Below are positions 16,442 to 23,989 of a stretch of 38,219 bases of DNA, piece by piece. Every line of letters starts with the position of its first letter. Position 1 is the stretch's first letter. The DNA comes from an uncultured Pseudomonadota bacterium (GTDB lineage Bacteria > Pseudomonadota > Gammaproteobacteria > Methylococcales > Methylomonadaceae), in NCBI GenBank assembly GCA_903867225.1, contig CAIPQN010000087.1, positions 1-38,219 of the forward strand, written 5' to 3'. The position numbers and the translations under genes were made by a program. The notes beneath the pieces are model-generated. The model did no database searches, had not been told where the DNA came from, and saw only the letters and a program-made list of their open reading frames with translations.

Positions 16442-16545
16442 GATACCTAAAATTAAGTCGTGAAGATAAAGCGGCTATTTTGGAAACGTTGGCATAAACT
16501 AATAGTCATTAAAATTCTTGTTCTAACTTTTTTTGAAACTAGCCC

Positions 16546-19281
16546 GTGAAAACAAAAAATTCTCAATACTTAGTCGGCATCGATTTAGGCACAACGCACA
16601 CCGTTGTGGCTTACACGCCCATTGCCAATACGCAAAACATTCAACTTTTTCCTATTGAACAACTTGTCGATGTCGGGCAAGTCGCCGCCCGTTCATTGTT
16701 GCCATCGGTGCGTTATCATCCAGCAGATGGCGAAATTGCGGCTGATAATCTTGCTTTTACCGCGAACGACAATGCAATTTTAGGCGAAGCGGCTCGCGTT
16801 TTAGGTGCAAAAACCAAAGGGCGTTTTGTCACCAGTGCAAAAAGTTGGTTGTCGCATCCATCGATTGATCCGACGGCAAATTTGTTGCCTTGGGGTGCAA
16901 GCGAAGAAATTTTAAAAGTGTCGCCACTTGAAGCGAGTGCCAGTTATTTAGCACACGTCCGCACGGTTTGGTTGCATCAAAATCCTGATGCACCACTTGA
17001 AAATCAAGACGTTGTTATTACCGTTCCCGCGTCATTCGATGAAGGCGCACGTTCGTTGACGTTGGAGGCGGCAAAAATCGCAGGCTTGCAAAATGTACGG
17101 TTGTTAGAGGAACCGCAAGCCGTTTGTTACGATTGGCTACGTTGTAACGCGGGACAATTGAAAGAAAAACTTGCCAACGTGCATTTATTATTAGTTTGCG
17201 ACGTAGGCGGCGGGACGACGGATTTAACGTTAATCAAAGTCGAAGCGGGCGAAAAAGAACCAAAATTAACCCGAATCGGTGTCGGCGACCATTTGATGTT
17301 AGGCGGTGATAATTTAGATTTAGCCTTGGCGCACACGTTGGAATCGCGTTTGAGCAATAACGAAAAACGTTTATCGGCCGCTGAATTGTCACAATTACTT
17401 GAACAATGTCGCCAAGCAAAAGAAAAATTATTAGCCGAAGATGCGCCTGAATCAGTAAAAGTCACGTTGCTGGCAAGTGGTTCAAAATTATTTGGTGGTT
17501 CACGCGTTGCGACATTAACACGCAATGAAGTGAGAGCAATTGCGCTCGATGGATTTTTTCCATTGTCGAAATTGAACGAATTGCCTGATAAAAAACGCAG
17601 TGGCGTGGTGGAATTTGGGTTGCCGTATGCCGCTGAACCAGCGGTGAGCAAACACATTGCCGCTTTTTTGAAACTACATGAACATGTCGCGCAAGAAGCG
17701 TTACAAATCAATTCTTTTGTTCCCGATGCGTTACTGTTAAATGGTGGTGTTTTTCGCAGTCAACCAATTACAAAACGCGCCATTGAGTTGCTCAGTTCAT
17801 GGCGCGAAAAAACGCCGATTCTGTTAGAAAATCAGCATCCTGAATTAGCCGTCGCATTTGGTGCAGTCAGTTATGCCGTGGCGCGACGCGAGAAAAAATT
17901 AAAAATCGGCGGTGGCGCGGCGCGAAGTTATTTCTTACTTGTCGATACAAATGAAATCGAAAAACAAGGGATTTGCATTTTGCCGAGAGGGAGCGAAGAA
18001 GGCGAAGAAATCATTTTAAAAAATCACCGCTTTGCATTGCGATTGGGAACACCTGTTCGTTTTCATTTAGCTTCGACGATTGGCGACAGTATTTTTAAAT
18101 CAGGTGACATTGCTGAAATTACCGATGATTTTCATTCGTTGCCGCCGCTTGCCGTTGCATTTGAAAGCGATTTGACCAACGAAGTTTTAGTGGAACTTGC
18201 AGTGATGCAAACCGAAGTCGGGACACTAAAAATTCAATGCGTTTCCATTGAAAATCCAAAACAACGTTGGAATGTGGAATTTCAATTGCGACGCGGTGTG
18301 GCAGTTTCAAATTCTTCTGACGAGTTGCCGAAAAATTTAGACGTATTATGCGAAAAAATCAGCGATATTTTTGGTGCAAAATCGAAACAAGTTGCGCCAA
18401 ATGCAGTGAAGAATTTGCGTGCCGATTTAGAAAAAATGACTGGACAAGCACGAAGTGACTGGAATTCGCCGTTGTTGCGGACATTGTTTAATACGCTTTT
18501 GGAAGGTGAAAAATATCGCCGTCGAACCGAAGCGCACGAGCGTGTTTGGTTGAGTTTGATTGGTTATTGTGCGCGACCAGGTTTTGGTTATCCGTTGGAC
18601 GATTGGCGCGTGGAACAGCTTTGGAAAATGTACGCACAAAACATTCAATTTGTAAGCGAATCACAAAACTGGGCGGAATGGTGGACGCTTTGGCGACGTA
18701 TTGCAGGTGGTTTGTCTGAGCAAGCGCAAGAAATGATTTTTGCTGACATTACCAAATACATTGACCCCACCGCAGCACGGCAACCAGGCGTTTTGAAACA
18801 ACTTAAACTCCGTAGTTACGATGATATTGTGCGATTAGCGGCGGTTTTAGAGCGTTTGCCAGTAGCGAAAAAAATTCAGCTCGGCGATTGGTTATTAAAA
18901 CGTTTAGAAAAAGCCAGCGAGTCAAATCAAACATGGTGGGCAATTGGACGAATTGGCGCACGCATTCCGTTTCATGGCAGTAGCCACAACGTCGTTTCGG
19001 CTGAAACAGTTGAAAATTGGTTGCCACAATTACTCGCTGAAGATTGGAAAAAAACGCCTCAAATCGGTTTTGCGGCAACGTTAATTTCTCGTATGAGCGG
19101 CGACAGAGCGCGTGATATTTCTGACAAAATGCGCGAACAAGTTTTAGAAAAATTGAAACTTTCAAAAGCTCCCGCATCGTGGCTTGAAATGGTCGAAAGC
19201 GTGAAAGAACTGAGCGAAAAAGAGGAAAAACAAATTTTCGGTGAAGCGTTACCTGCGGGATTAAAGCTGGTTCTACAGTAG
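16546..19281 (+). CDS. Long Hsp70/DnaK-family protein with extended C-terminus
   Basis: 911 residues from a GTG start; no good ribosome-binding site is seen. Residues ~8-460 are a recognisable actin/Hsp70 ATPase fold: phosphate-1 loop VGIDLGTTHTVVAY, connect region VITVPASFDEGAR, phosphate-2 loop VCDVGGGTTDLTLI, GGDNLD, and the adenosine loop region LLLNGGVFRS. The rest does not look like the DnaK substrate-binding domain and helical lid. It continues as a ~450-residue tail that includes a helical Trp/Arg-rich region (~630-900), as in the long Hsp70 family proteins of proteobacteria annotated with a DUF3731-type C-terminus. It is probably a specialised chaperone-like ATPase; no DnaJ or GrpE lies nearby. 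The substrate is unknown. Confidence 0.85.
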   Translation: MKTKNSQYLVGIDLGTTHTVVAYTPIANTQNIQLFPIEQLVDVGQVAARSLLPSVRYHPADGEIAADNLAFTANDNAILGEAARVLGAKTKGRFVTSAKSWLSHPSIDPTANLLPWGASEEILKVSPLEASASYLAHVRTVWLHQNPDAPLENQDVVITVPASFDEGARSLTLEAAKIAGLQNVRLLEEPQAVCYDWLRCNAGQLKEKLANVHLLLVCDVGGGTTDLTLIKVEAGEKEPKLTRIGVGDHLMLGGDNLDLALAHTLESRLSNNEKRLSAAELSQLLEQCRQAKEKLLAEDAPESVKVTLLASGSKLFGGSRVATLTRNEVRAIALDGFFPLSKLNELPDKKRSGVVEFGLPYAAEPAVSKHIAAFLKLHEHVAQEALQINSFVPDALLLNGGVFRSQPITKRAIELLSSWREKTPILLENQHPELAVAFGAVSYAVARREKKLKIGGGAARSYFLLVDTNEIEKQGICILPRGSEEGEEIILKNHRFALRLGTPVRFHLASTIGDSIFKSGDIAEITDDFHSLPPLAVAFESDLTNEVLVELAVMQTEVGTLKIQCVSIENPKQRWNVEFQLRRGVAVSNSSDELPKNLDVLCEKISDIFGAKSKQVAPNAVKNLRADLEKMTGQARSDWNSPLLRTLFNTLLEGEKYRRRTEAHERVWLSLIGYCARPGFGYPLDDWRVEQLWKMYAQNIQFVSESQNWAEWWTLWRRIAGGLSEQAQEMIFADITKYIDPTAARQPGVLKQLKLRSYDDIVRLAAVLERLPVAKKIQLGDWLLKRLEKASESNQTWWAIGRIGARIPFHGSSHNVVSAETVENWLPQLLAEDWKKTPQIGFAATLISRMSGDRARDISDKMREQVLEKLKLSKAPASWLEMVESVKELSEKEEKQIFGEALPAGLKLVLQ

Positions 19282-19303
19282 ATAAATAACCTTAAAAAAA
19301 ACA

Positions 19304-19475
19304 GGTAGTGTTGCCTTTTATAGAACATAAACATTTGACTCGTCGAACACGAATCAATCGTTTCGGTCGTAAAACCATTAGTTTCTCGAAAAAAATTCTG
19401 ATGCACAACACCGTGATTGGACTTTTTATCAATCGGTTTGAATTCGGTGTTTCACAAAAATTACCAAACGAATAA
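19304..19475 (+). mobile_element. IS1-family transposase remnant
   Basis: A frame from 19320 to the TAA at 19473-19475 encodes the C-terminal part of an IS1-type transposase: HKHLTRRTRINRFGRKTISF, then SKKILMHNTVIGLFINRFEF. GGTAGTGTTGCC at 19304-19315 resembles the IS1 terminal repeat (E. coli IS1 begins GGTGATGCTGCC), as if the left end were fused to the transposase tail by an internal deletion. No second terminal repeat is seen. The element is non-autonomous debris lying directly before the promoter of the sulfite reductase gene. Confidence 0.8.
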
Positions 19476-19557
19476 TTTTTGTCATTTTATGGCGCGTACT
19501 ATATGATTGCAGCTCACTTTTACCGCCTTTTGTAGGCTCCGAAATTCATTCCAATGT
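19463..19557 (+). promoter_or_regulatory. Promoter/leader repeat, copy B (drives the sulfite reductase gene)
   Basis: Ungapped 95-bp match to 8531-8625. It contains TTGTCA (19479-19484), a 17-bp spacer and TATGAT (19502-19507), a good sigma70-type promoter. The conserved leader ends CGAAATTCATTCCAATGT, which includes the ATG (19554) of the reductase. There is no Shine-Dalgarno sequence. The first 13 bp overlap the end of the IS1 transposase frame. Confidence 0.65.
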
Positions 19558-21206
19558 ATCAATATAATCACAACGATCAAATTCTCATTGAAGAACGAGT
19601 CGCGCAATTTCGGCGACAAACAGAACAATTTTTAAATGGCGAAATTTCTGAAGATGGTTATCGAAATTTACGTTTAAGAAATGGTGTTTACATTCAAACG
19701 CATTCGCCGATGTTGCGCGTTGCAATTCCTTACGGGATTTTGAATTCAAAACAACTTCACAAACTTGCCCATATTGCGCGAACGTATGACAAAGATTACT
19801 GCCATGTTACGACACGCCAAAATGTGCAATTCAACTGGCCAAAATTAGAACAAATTCCTGATATTCTCGCCGAACTCGCTGAAGTACAAATGCACGCGAT
19901 TCAAACCAGCGGAAATTGTATGCGTAATACGACCAGCGATCATTTAGCTGGCGTGTGTGTTGATGAAATTGAAGATCCACGTCCGTATTGCGAATTGATT
20001 CGTCAGTGGACAACGCTTCATCCAGAATTTGATTGGTTGCCGCGTAAATTCAAAATTGCGGTCAGTGGTTCAATTGATGATAGAGCCGCGACGCAATTTC
20101 ACGACATTGGTTTGCATTTGGTGAAAAATGACGCGGGCGAAGTAGGCTTTAGAGTTTTAGTCGGCGGTGGTTTAGGTCGCACACCAATTATTGGACAAGT
20201 CATCAAACCATTCTTAGATAAAAAGCACATTTTGTCTTACTTGGAAGCTATATTACGAATCTACAATTTATTTGGTCGTCGCGATAATAAATATAAAGCT
20301 CGAATCAAAATTCTTGTCAAAGAAGAAGGCTTAGAAAAATTCAACGAAATGGTTGAAAAAGAATGGGTGTTAATTCGTGATGGATTGGAAGTCAGTGATG
20401 AACGTTTTGACGTTATGAAATCGCATTTCAAACCATTTGATTACAATGAAAAAGCAGAAGATAACGCTACTTTTGCACAATACAAACGTGAAAATAAAAC
20501 GTTCAAAACGTGGGTTGAACACAATACTGTTGAACATAAAATTGCAGGTTATCGAATTGTATTTCTGTCGTTAAAATATCCCGCAACACCACCAGGCGAT
20601 TTAACCGCCGATCAATTGGATACGATTGCTGATTTGGCTGAAACTTATAGCTTTGGTGAAGTTCGTAGCACACATCGACAAAATTTAGTTTTTGCGGATG
20701 TGGAACAAGTCGATTTATTTCAGTTGTGGCAATTATTAGAGACAGCAAAGCTCGCTACACCAAACATTGGCACGGCGACCGATATGATTTGTTGCCCTGG
20801 TTTAGATTTCTGCGAATTAGCGAATGCAGGCTCAATTGGCATTGCTAAAGAAATCAATGAAATTTTGGATGACATGGATTATTTACATGACATTGGCGAT
20901 GTTAAAATCAATATGTCAGGCTGCATGAACGGTTGCGCTCATCAAAGTGTGGGACATATCGGCATTTTAGGTGTCGATAAAAAAGGCGTGGAATGGTACC
21001 AAATCACACTTGGCGGATCGTCAACAAATGAAGCAGCTATCGGTGAGCGTTTGGGCGCGGCAGTGCAAAAAAATGAAATCGCGCAAGCAATCAGCACGAT
21101 TTTAGAAGTCTACGTTCAACAACGTTTGCACGAAGAAACCTTTTTAGAAACCGTCAACCGCGTTGGCATCGAACCATTTAAGGTGAAAGTTTATGCAAGT
21201 CATTAA
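19554..21206 (+). CDS. Sirohaem- and [4Fe-4S]-dependent sulfite/nitrite reductase
   Basis: 550 residues in the single-subunit nitrite/sulfite reductase family (CysI/NirA-like). Two ferredoxin-like half-domains are seen (IPYGILNSKQLHKLAHIA and LTADQLDTIADLAETYS), together with the sirohaem-site segments HVTTRQNVQFNW, TSGNCMRNTT and GEVRSTHRQNLVF. The cluster-binding cysteines are Cys414 and Cys420 (CPGLDFC), Cys457 and Cys461 (SGCMNGC). The start MYQYNHNDQILIEERVAQFR agrees with the family. The overlap with a DUF934 gene is the usual arrangement for assimilatory sulfite reduction in proteobacteria that lack CysJ, so sulfite is the favoured substrate; nitrite is not excluded. Confidence 0.9.
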   Translation: MYQYNHNDQILIEERVAQFRRQTEQFLNGEISEDGYRNLRLRNGVYIQTHSPMLRVAIPYGILNSKQLHKLAHIARTYDKDYCHVTTRQNVQFNWPKLEQIPDILAELAEVQMHAIQTSGNCMRNTTSDHLAGVCVDEIEDPRPYCELIRQWTTLHPEFDWLPRKFKIAVSGSIDDRAATQFHDIGLHLVKNDAGEVGFRVLVGGGLGRTPIIGQVIKPFLDKKHILSYLEAILRIYNLFGRRDNKYKARIKILVKEEGLEKFNEMVEKEWVLIRDGLEVSDERFDVMKSHFKPFDYNEKAEDNATFAQYKRENKTFKTWVEHNTVEHKIAGYRIVFLSLKYPATPPGDLTADQLDTIADLAETYSFGEVRSTHRQNLVFADVEQVDLFQLWQLLETAKLATPNIGTATDMICCPGLDFCELANAGSIGIAKEINEILDDMDYLHDIGDVKINMSGCMNGCAHQSVGHIGILGVDKKGVEWYQITLGGSSTNEAAIGERLGAAVQKNEIAQAISTILEVYVQQRLHEETFLETVNRVGIEPFKVKVYASH

Positions 21207-21624
21207 AAATAATCAGCTCATCGAAAATAATTGGACATTTTTAGAAGATGACGCGCCTGTTGTTGCAGGAAATATCTGTGTTTCATTTGCGCGTTGGAAT
21301 ACTGAAAAAGCAGATTTATCAAAACACGCAGGAAATTTAGGCGTGCGACTTTCAACGACAGATGACATTACAAGTTTAGGTGCAGATTTAGGATTGTTTG
21401 CGTTGGTTGAATTGAATGTTTTGGATTTCGCTGATGGTCGTAGTTTTTCGCAAGCGTATTTGTTGCGGAATCGTTATGGTTTTCAAGGTGAAATTCGTGC
21501 CGTAGGCAAGTATTTGGCTGACCAAGCATTTTATTTTTCGAGAGTGGGTGTTAATGGATTTAGTCCAGAAAATTTGGAAAAAATGCAAATGACATTACAT
21601 GATTTTAGTGTTTTTTATCAGTAA
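21193..21624 (+). CDS. DUF934 protein, sulfite reduction accessory
   Basis: 143 residues overlapping the reductase by 14 nt, so translation is coupled. The pattern includes DDAPVVAGNICVSFARW, LGVRLSTTDD, FALVELNVLDFADGRSFSQA and LLRNRYGFQGEIRAVG, characteristic of DUF934. The family nearly always follows a CysI-like reductase and is thought to support electron delivery or assembly, but its biochemical role is not proven. A terminator follows at 21634-21671. Confidence 0.9.
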   Translation: MQVIKNNQLIENNWTFLEDDAPVVAGNICVSFARWNTEKADLSKHAGNLGVRLSTTDDITSLGADLGLFALVELNVLDFADGRSFSQAYLLRNRYGFQGEIRAVGKYLADQAFYFSRVGVNGFSPENLEKMQMTLHDFSVFYQ

Positions 21625-21633
21625 AAATGTCGT

Positions 21634-21671
21634 AAAAAAGCCTCGTGAAATTTATTTCACGGGGCTTTTTT
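21634..21671. terminator. Bidirectional terminator between DUF934 and hemerythrin genes
   Basis: AAAAAAGCCTCGTGAAAT, loop, a T-rich right arm ending CACGGGGCTTTTTT. It has A- and T-runs on both sides and serves the plus-strand DUF934 gene and the minus-strand hemerythrin gene. It is nearly identical to the hairpin at 22161-22198. Confidence 0.92.
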
Positions 21672-21687
21672 GTTACGATTCTGAAAA

Positions 21688-22083
21688 TTAGCCAATTACA
21701 CTGCTGTAAGCAAAATCAAATTTAGGAATGTGACTATCCAACCAACCTTTTACGAGTTGACCGACTTCTTCAGTAACATCGGCTTCACCTGCATGAAATT
21801 TCTTTTGTAAATCCGCACAAATACCAATTAAAGCAGTATGCTCCGCTTTATGTGCATCAAAAGCAGCATAATTTTTCGCTAACATTTCGCGTTCTTCATG
21901 AGCAAAATGATCAACAACATAAGCAATCAAATCGTCTAATTGTGCGCCAATAGCAGAACGTTCCGCTCCACCTGTCGCTAAATCATAAAGCTTATTCAAT
22001 TTATCAAATAAGATGCGATGCTCTTCATCGGCAAAGCCAACATTAGTGCCATATTGTTCAGCAGTCCAAGTTATTAAAGCCAT
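21688..22083 (-). CDS. Bacteriohemerythrin
   Basis: 131 residues forming one four-helix hemerythrin domain with the full set of di-iron ligands: His22, His59, Glu63, His78, His82, His118 and Asp123. It binds O2 reversibly at a non-haem di-iron centre, and in microaerophiles supplies or senses oxygen. There are no membrane or signalling domains, so it is a soluble carrier type. A GAGGAG ribosome-binding site precedes the ATG. It stands alone between two near-identical terminators but next to chemotaxis-type genes. Confidence 0.95.
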   Translation of the reverse strand: MALITWTAEQYGTNVGFADEEHRILFDKLNKLYDLATGGAERSAIGAQLDDLIAYVVDHFAHEEREMLAKNYAAFDAHKAEHTALIGICADLQKKFHAGEADVTEEVGQLVKGWLDSHIPKFDFAYSSVIG

Positions 22084-22160
22084 GTTTCTCTCCTCATTAT
22101 TGTATTATAGTAAATAACCGCACCATGATTGTGGATTAGGTAATTCGATAAGTCAATAAT

Positions 22161-22198
22161 AAAAAAGCCTCGTGAAATTTATTTCACGAGGCTTTTAT
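22161..22198 (-). terminator. Terminator of the cheY/cheC-like operon
   Basis: On the minus strand: AAAAGCCTCGTGAAAT, loop, ATTTCACGAGGCTTTTTT. It is 20 nt past the CheC-like stop and a near-duplicate of the hairpin at 21634-21671. Confidence 0.9.
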
Positions 22199-22218
22199 TT
22201 TGGAAAATGAAACGCTTT

Positions 22219-22785
22219 TTATTTGATTGAATTCATCAAGAAAAAAAGTTTTCCTTTCATTGGCAAACCTTCAATTGAAAAATCAATGTGTGATGCCAAA
22301 ACAAATTCTTTATTCGGTACAGTTCTGATGTATTCAACAATTTCATCGTCTGACTTGATGGCATAATGCGGTAATGTGCTTTCCATCGAAATTTTAAGCA
22401 TATCGGTAATTGATGCTAAACAAGCGTTAATCATGATATTACCCAGTTCGCACATGGCTTCATTTTCAAACTCACGCACTATTTCTATTTCTATTTCCGC
22501 CCCCATCATTCGTTGAACAATATGCAATACATTTTCTTCTGCGAATAACAGCATCACTTCAGCATTCAATTTGCCAACAAATTCTAATGTGACAATACCA
22601 AGTTTTTTAGATTCTAATTGCAGTGATGAAATGCTTACGTCATTGAGCTTAATCAATTCAATTTTTGCTACAGGTGGCTGTATTGATTTTCCAATAGCAT
22701 CACTTAAACCTTGGGCGGCACGTCTTGTGCTGACATTGATGATTTCAGCTAATGTATCAAAATTAAGCTCACTCAAGGTTTTCAT
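22219..22785 (-). CDS. CheC-family CheY-P phosphatase
   Basis: 188 residues with both CheC active-site motifs. The first is D-TLA-E-II-N near residues 10-17, followed after about 20 residues by Pro. The second is E-AMC-E-LG-N (~110-117), followed after exactly 22 residues by Pro; here the first position is Glu instead of the usual Asp or Ser. CheC proteins dephosphorylate phospho-CheY and help chemotactic adaptation. The gene starts 3 nt after a CheY-like response regulator, its evident substrate, so the two form an operon that ends at the hairpin at 22161-22198. No CheD is visible in the window. Confidence 0.87.
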   Translation of the reverse strand: MKTLSELNFDTLAEIINVSTRRAAQGLSDAIGKSIQPPVAKIELIKLNDVSISSLQLESKKLGIVTLEFVGKLNAEVMLLFAEENVLHIVQRMMGAEIEIEIVREFENEAMCELGNIMINACLASITDMLKISMESTLPHYAIKSDDEIVEYIRTVPNKEFVLASHIDFSIEGLPMKGKLFFLMNSIK

Positions 22786-22788
22786 TAT

Positions 22789-23154
22789 TTAAACGCCTAA
22801 AAAGTAATCGATAGCTTGACCGATTGATGTTTCAGTAACAGGTTTTGAAATGAAAATCGTCCCTAATGCCCGCGCTTGTTCTTGATAAGTTTCTTGCACG
22901 TTCGCAGAGAAAATTACTAATCGAATGTTGCTGTATTTTTCTAAAATTGCTTTTGCTGCATCTGTTCCCAACATTCCTGGCATATTGATGTCCATCGTGC
23001 AGTAATCAGGTTGTTCTGCGTCAATCATGGCAATGGCTTCTTCACCTGTTGTCGCTTCACTTAAAATCCAATCAGGATGTTTTGCGCTGATGTGTTGACG
23101 AATGAACATTCTTGAAATTTTACTGTCATCAACAATCAATACTTTTTTAGACAT
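22789..23154 (-). CDS. CheY-like single-domain response regulator
   Basis: 121 residues starting MSKKVLIVDDSK; the start at 23154 is chosen because it places the receiver domain at the very N-terminus, and the upstream in-frame extension to 23250 has no similarity. The acidic pocket is Asp9-Asp10, and the phospho-acceptor is Asp55 in CTMDINMPG. The switch residue is the Ser in VIFSAN and the conserved Lys is in FISKPV. There is no output domain, so it acts by protein contact as CheY does. It is paired with a CheC-like phosphatase, suggesting a self-contained adaptation module. Confidence 0.9.
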   Translation of the reverse strand: MSKKVLIVDDSKISRMFIRQHISAKHPDWILSEATTGEEAIAMIDAEQPDYCTMDINMPGMLGTDAAKAILEKYSNIRLVIFSANVQETYQEQARALGTIFISKPVTETSIGQAIDYFLGV

Positions 23155-23212
23155 AATGTACTCACTTTCGTTTGGGTTAGTAGATAAAATAGGTTGTAAA
23201 CAGGTCAAATTA

Positions 23213-23989
23213 TCACATAAGTGGCAATAATTGGTTAAGGATTTTTCCATTTGTAACTAGAATTTGTTTAGGATAAATTCCAACATTCCCGTGAAAATCA
23301 GTCACTGTTGCACCCGATTCTTGAGCGATTAACGCCCCAGCGGCAACGTCGTATAAATTCAATTCCTGTTCCCAAAACGCATCGAGTTGACCATCAGCAA
23401 CTAGACAAATGTCCATCGCTGCCGAACCTAATCGCCGCTGCCCTGTGGTAGCTTGGGCAATGCGACAAAAACGTTCTAAATTGTTATTTTCTAAATATGA
23501 ACGTAAACAAGCGAATCCCGTACCAATCATCGCTTCGTCTAAATTATCCAATTCAGAAACACGAATTGATTCGCCATTTCGCCACGAACCTTCGCCTTTT
23601 TTCGCGCAATAATAATCGCCTAACGCGGGCGCAAAAACAGCTCCGAAAACGATTTCACCGTCGATTTCTAATGCCACGCTAATCGACCAATAATACTGCC
23701 CACGCGAAAATGAATGCGTGCCGTCAATCGGATCAACAATCCAGCGATTAGTTTGATTTTCAGATTGCCCGCTTTCTTCGCCCCAAAAACCAAATTTCGG
23801 ATAATGTTCGCGGAGTTGCGTTTGTAAAAAGGCTTCAACTGCTAAATCTGCTGCTGTCACAAAATCACGCGGACTTTTTTTATCAACGTTTAAGTGTTTT
23901 AAATCTCGAAAATGCGTCAACGCAATTTCACCTGCATCACGAATAATGCGCTCTAAAAGCGGTTGCGAAATAGTCATTTTGTTATCCAT
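23213..23989 (-). CDS. Inositol monophosphatase-family phosphatase
   Basis: 258 residues of the Mg2+/Li+-dependent IMPase superfamily. The metal site is formed by GFWGEESG (~residue 75), WIVDPIDGTHSF (~85-97) and the C-terminal LYDVAAGALI. The ATG at 23989 shares one base with the glnE stop (TAATG), so translation is coupled to glnE. The substrate may be inositol-1-phosphate, histidinol phosphate or another sugar phosphate; SuhB, HisN and CysQ share this fold, and the sequence alone does not decide. Confidence 0.88.
   Translation of the reverse strand: MDNKMTISQPLLERIIRDAGEIALTHFRDLKHLNVDKKSPRDFVTAADLAVEAFLQTQLREHYPKFGFWGEESGQSENQTNRWIVDPIDGTHSFSRGQYYWSISVALEIDGEIVFGAVFAPALGDYYCAKKGEGSWRNGESIRVSELDNLDEAMIGTGFACLRSYLENNNLERFCRIAQATTGQRRLGSAAMDICLVADGQLDAFWEQELNLYDVAAGALIAQESGATVTDFHGNVGIYPKQILVTNGKILNQLLPLM

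Noticed and set aside
17127-17711. 194-residue minus-strand ORF inside the Hsp70-like gene
   Set aside because: It lies wholly within a clearly conserved plus-strand gene, is biased in composition and has no recognisable domain or ribosome-binding site.
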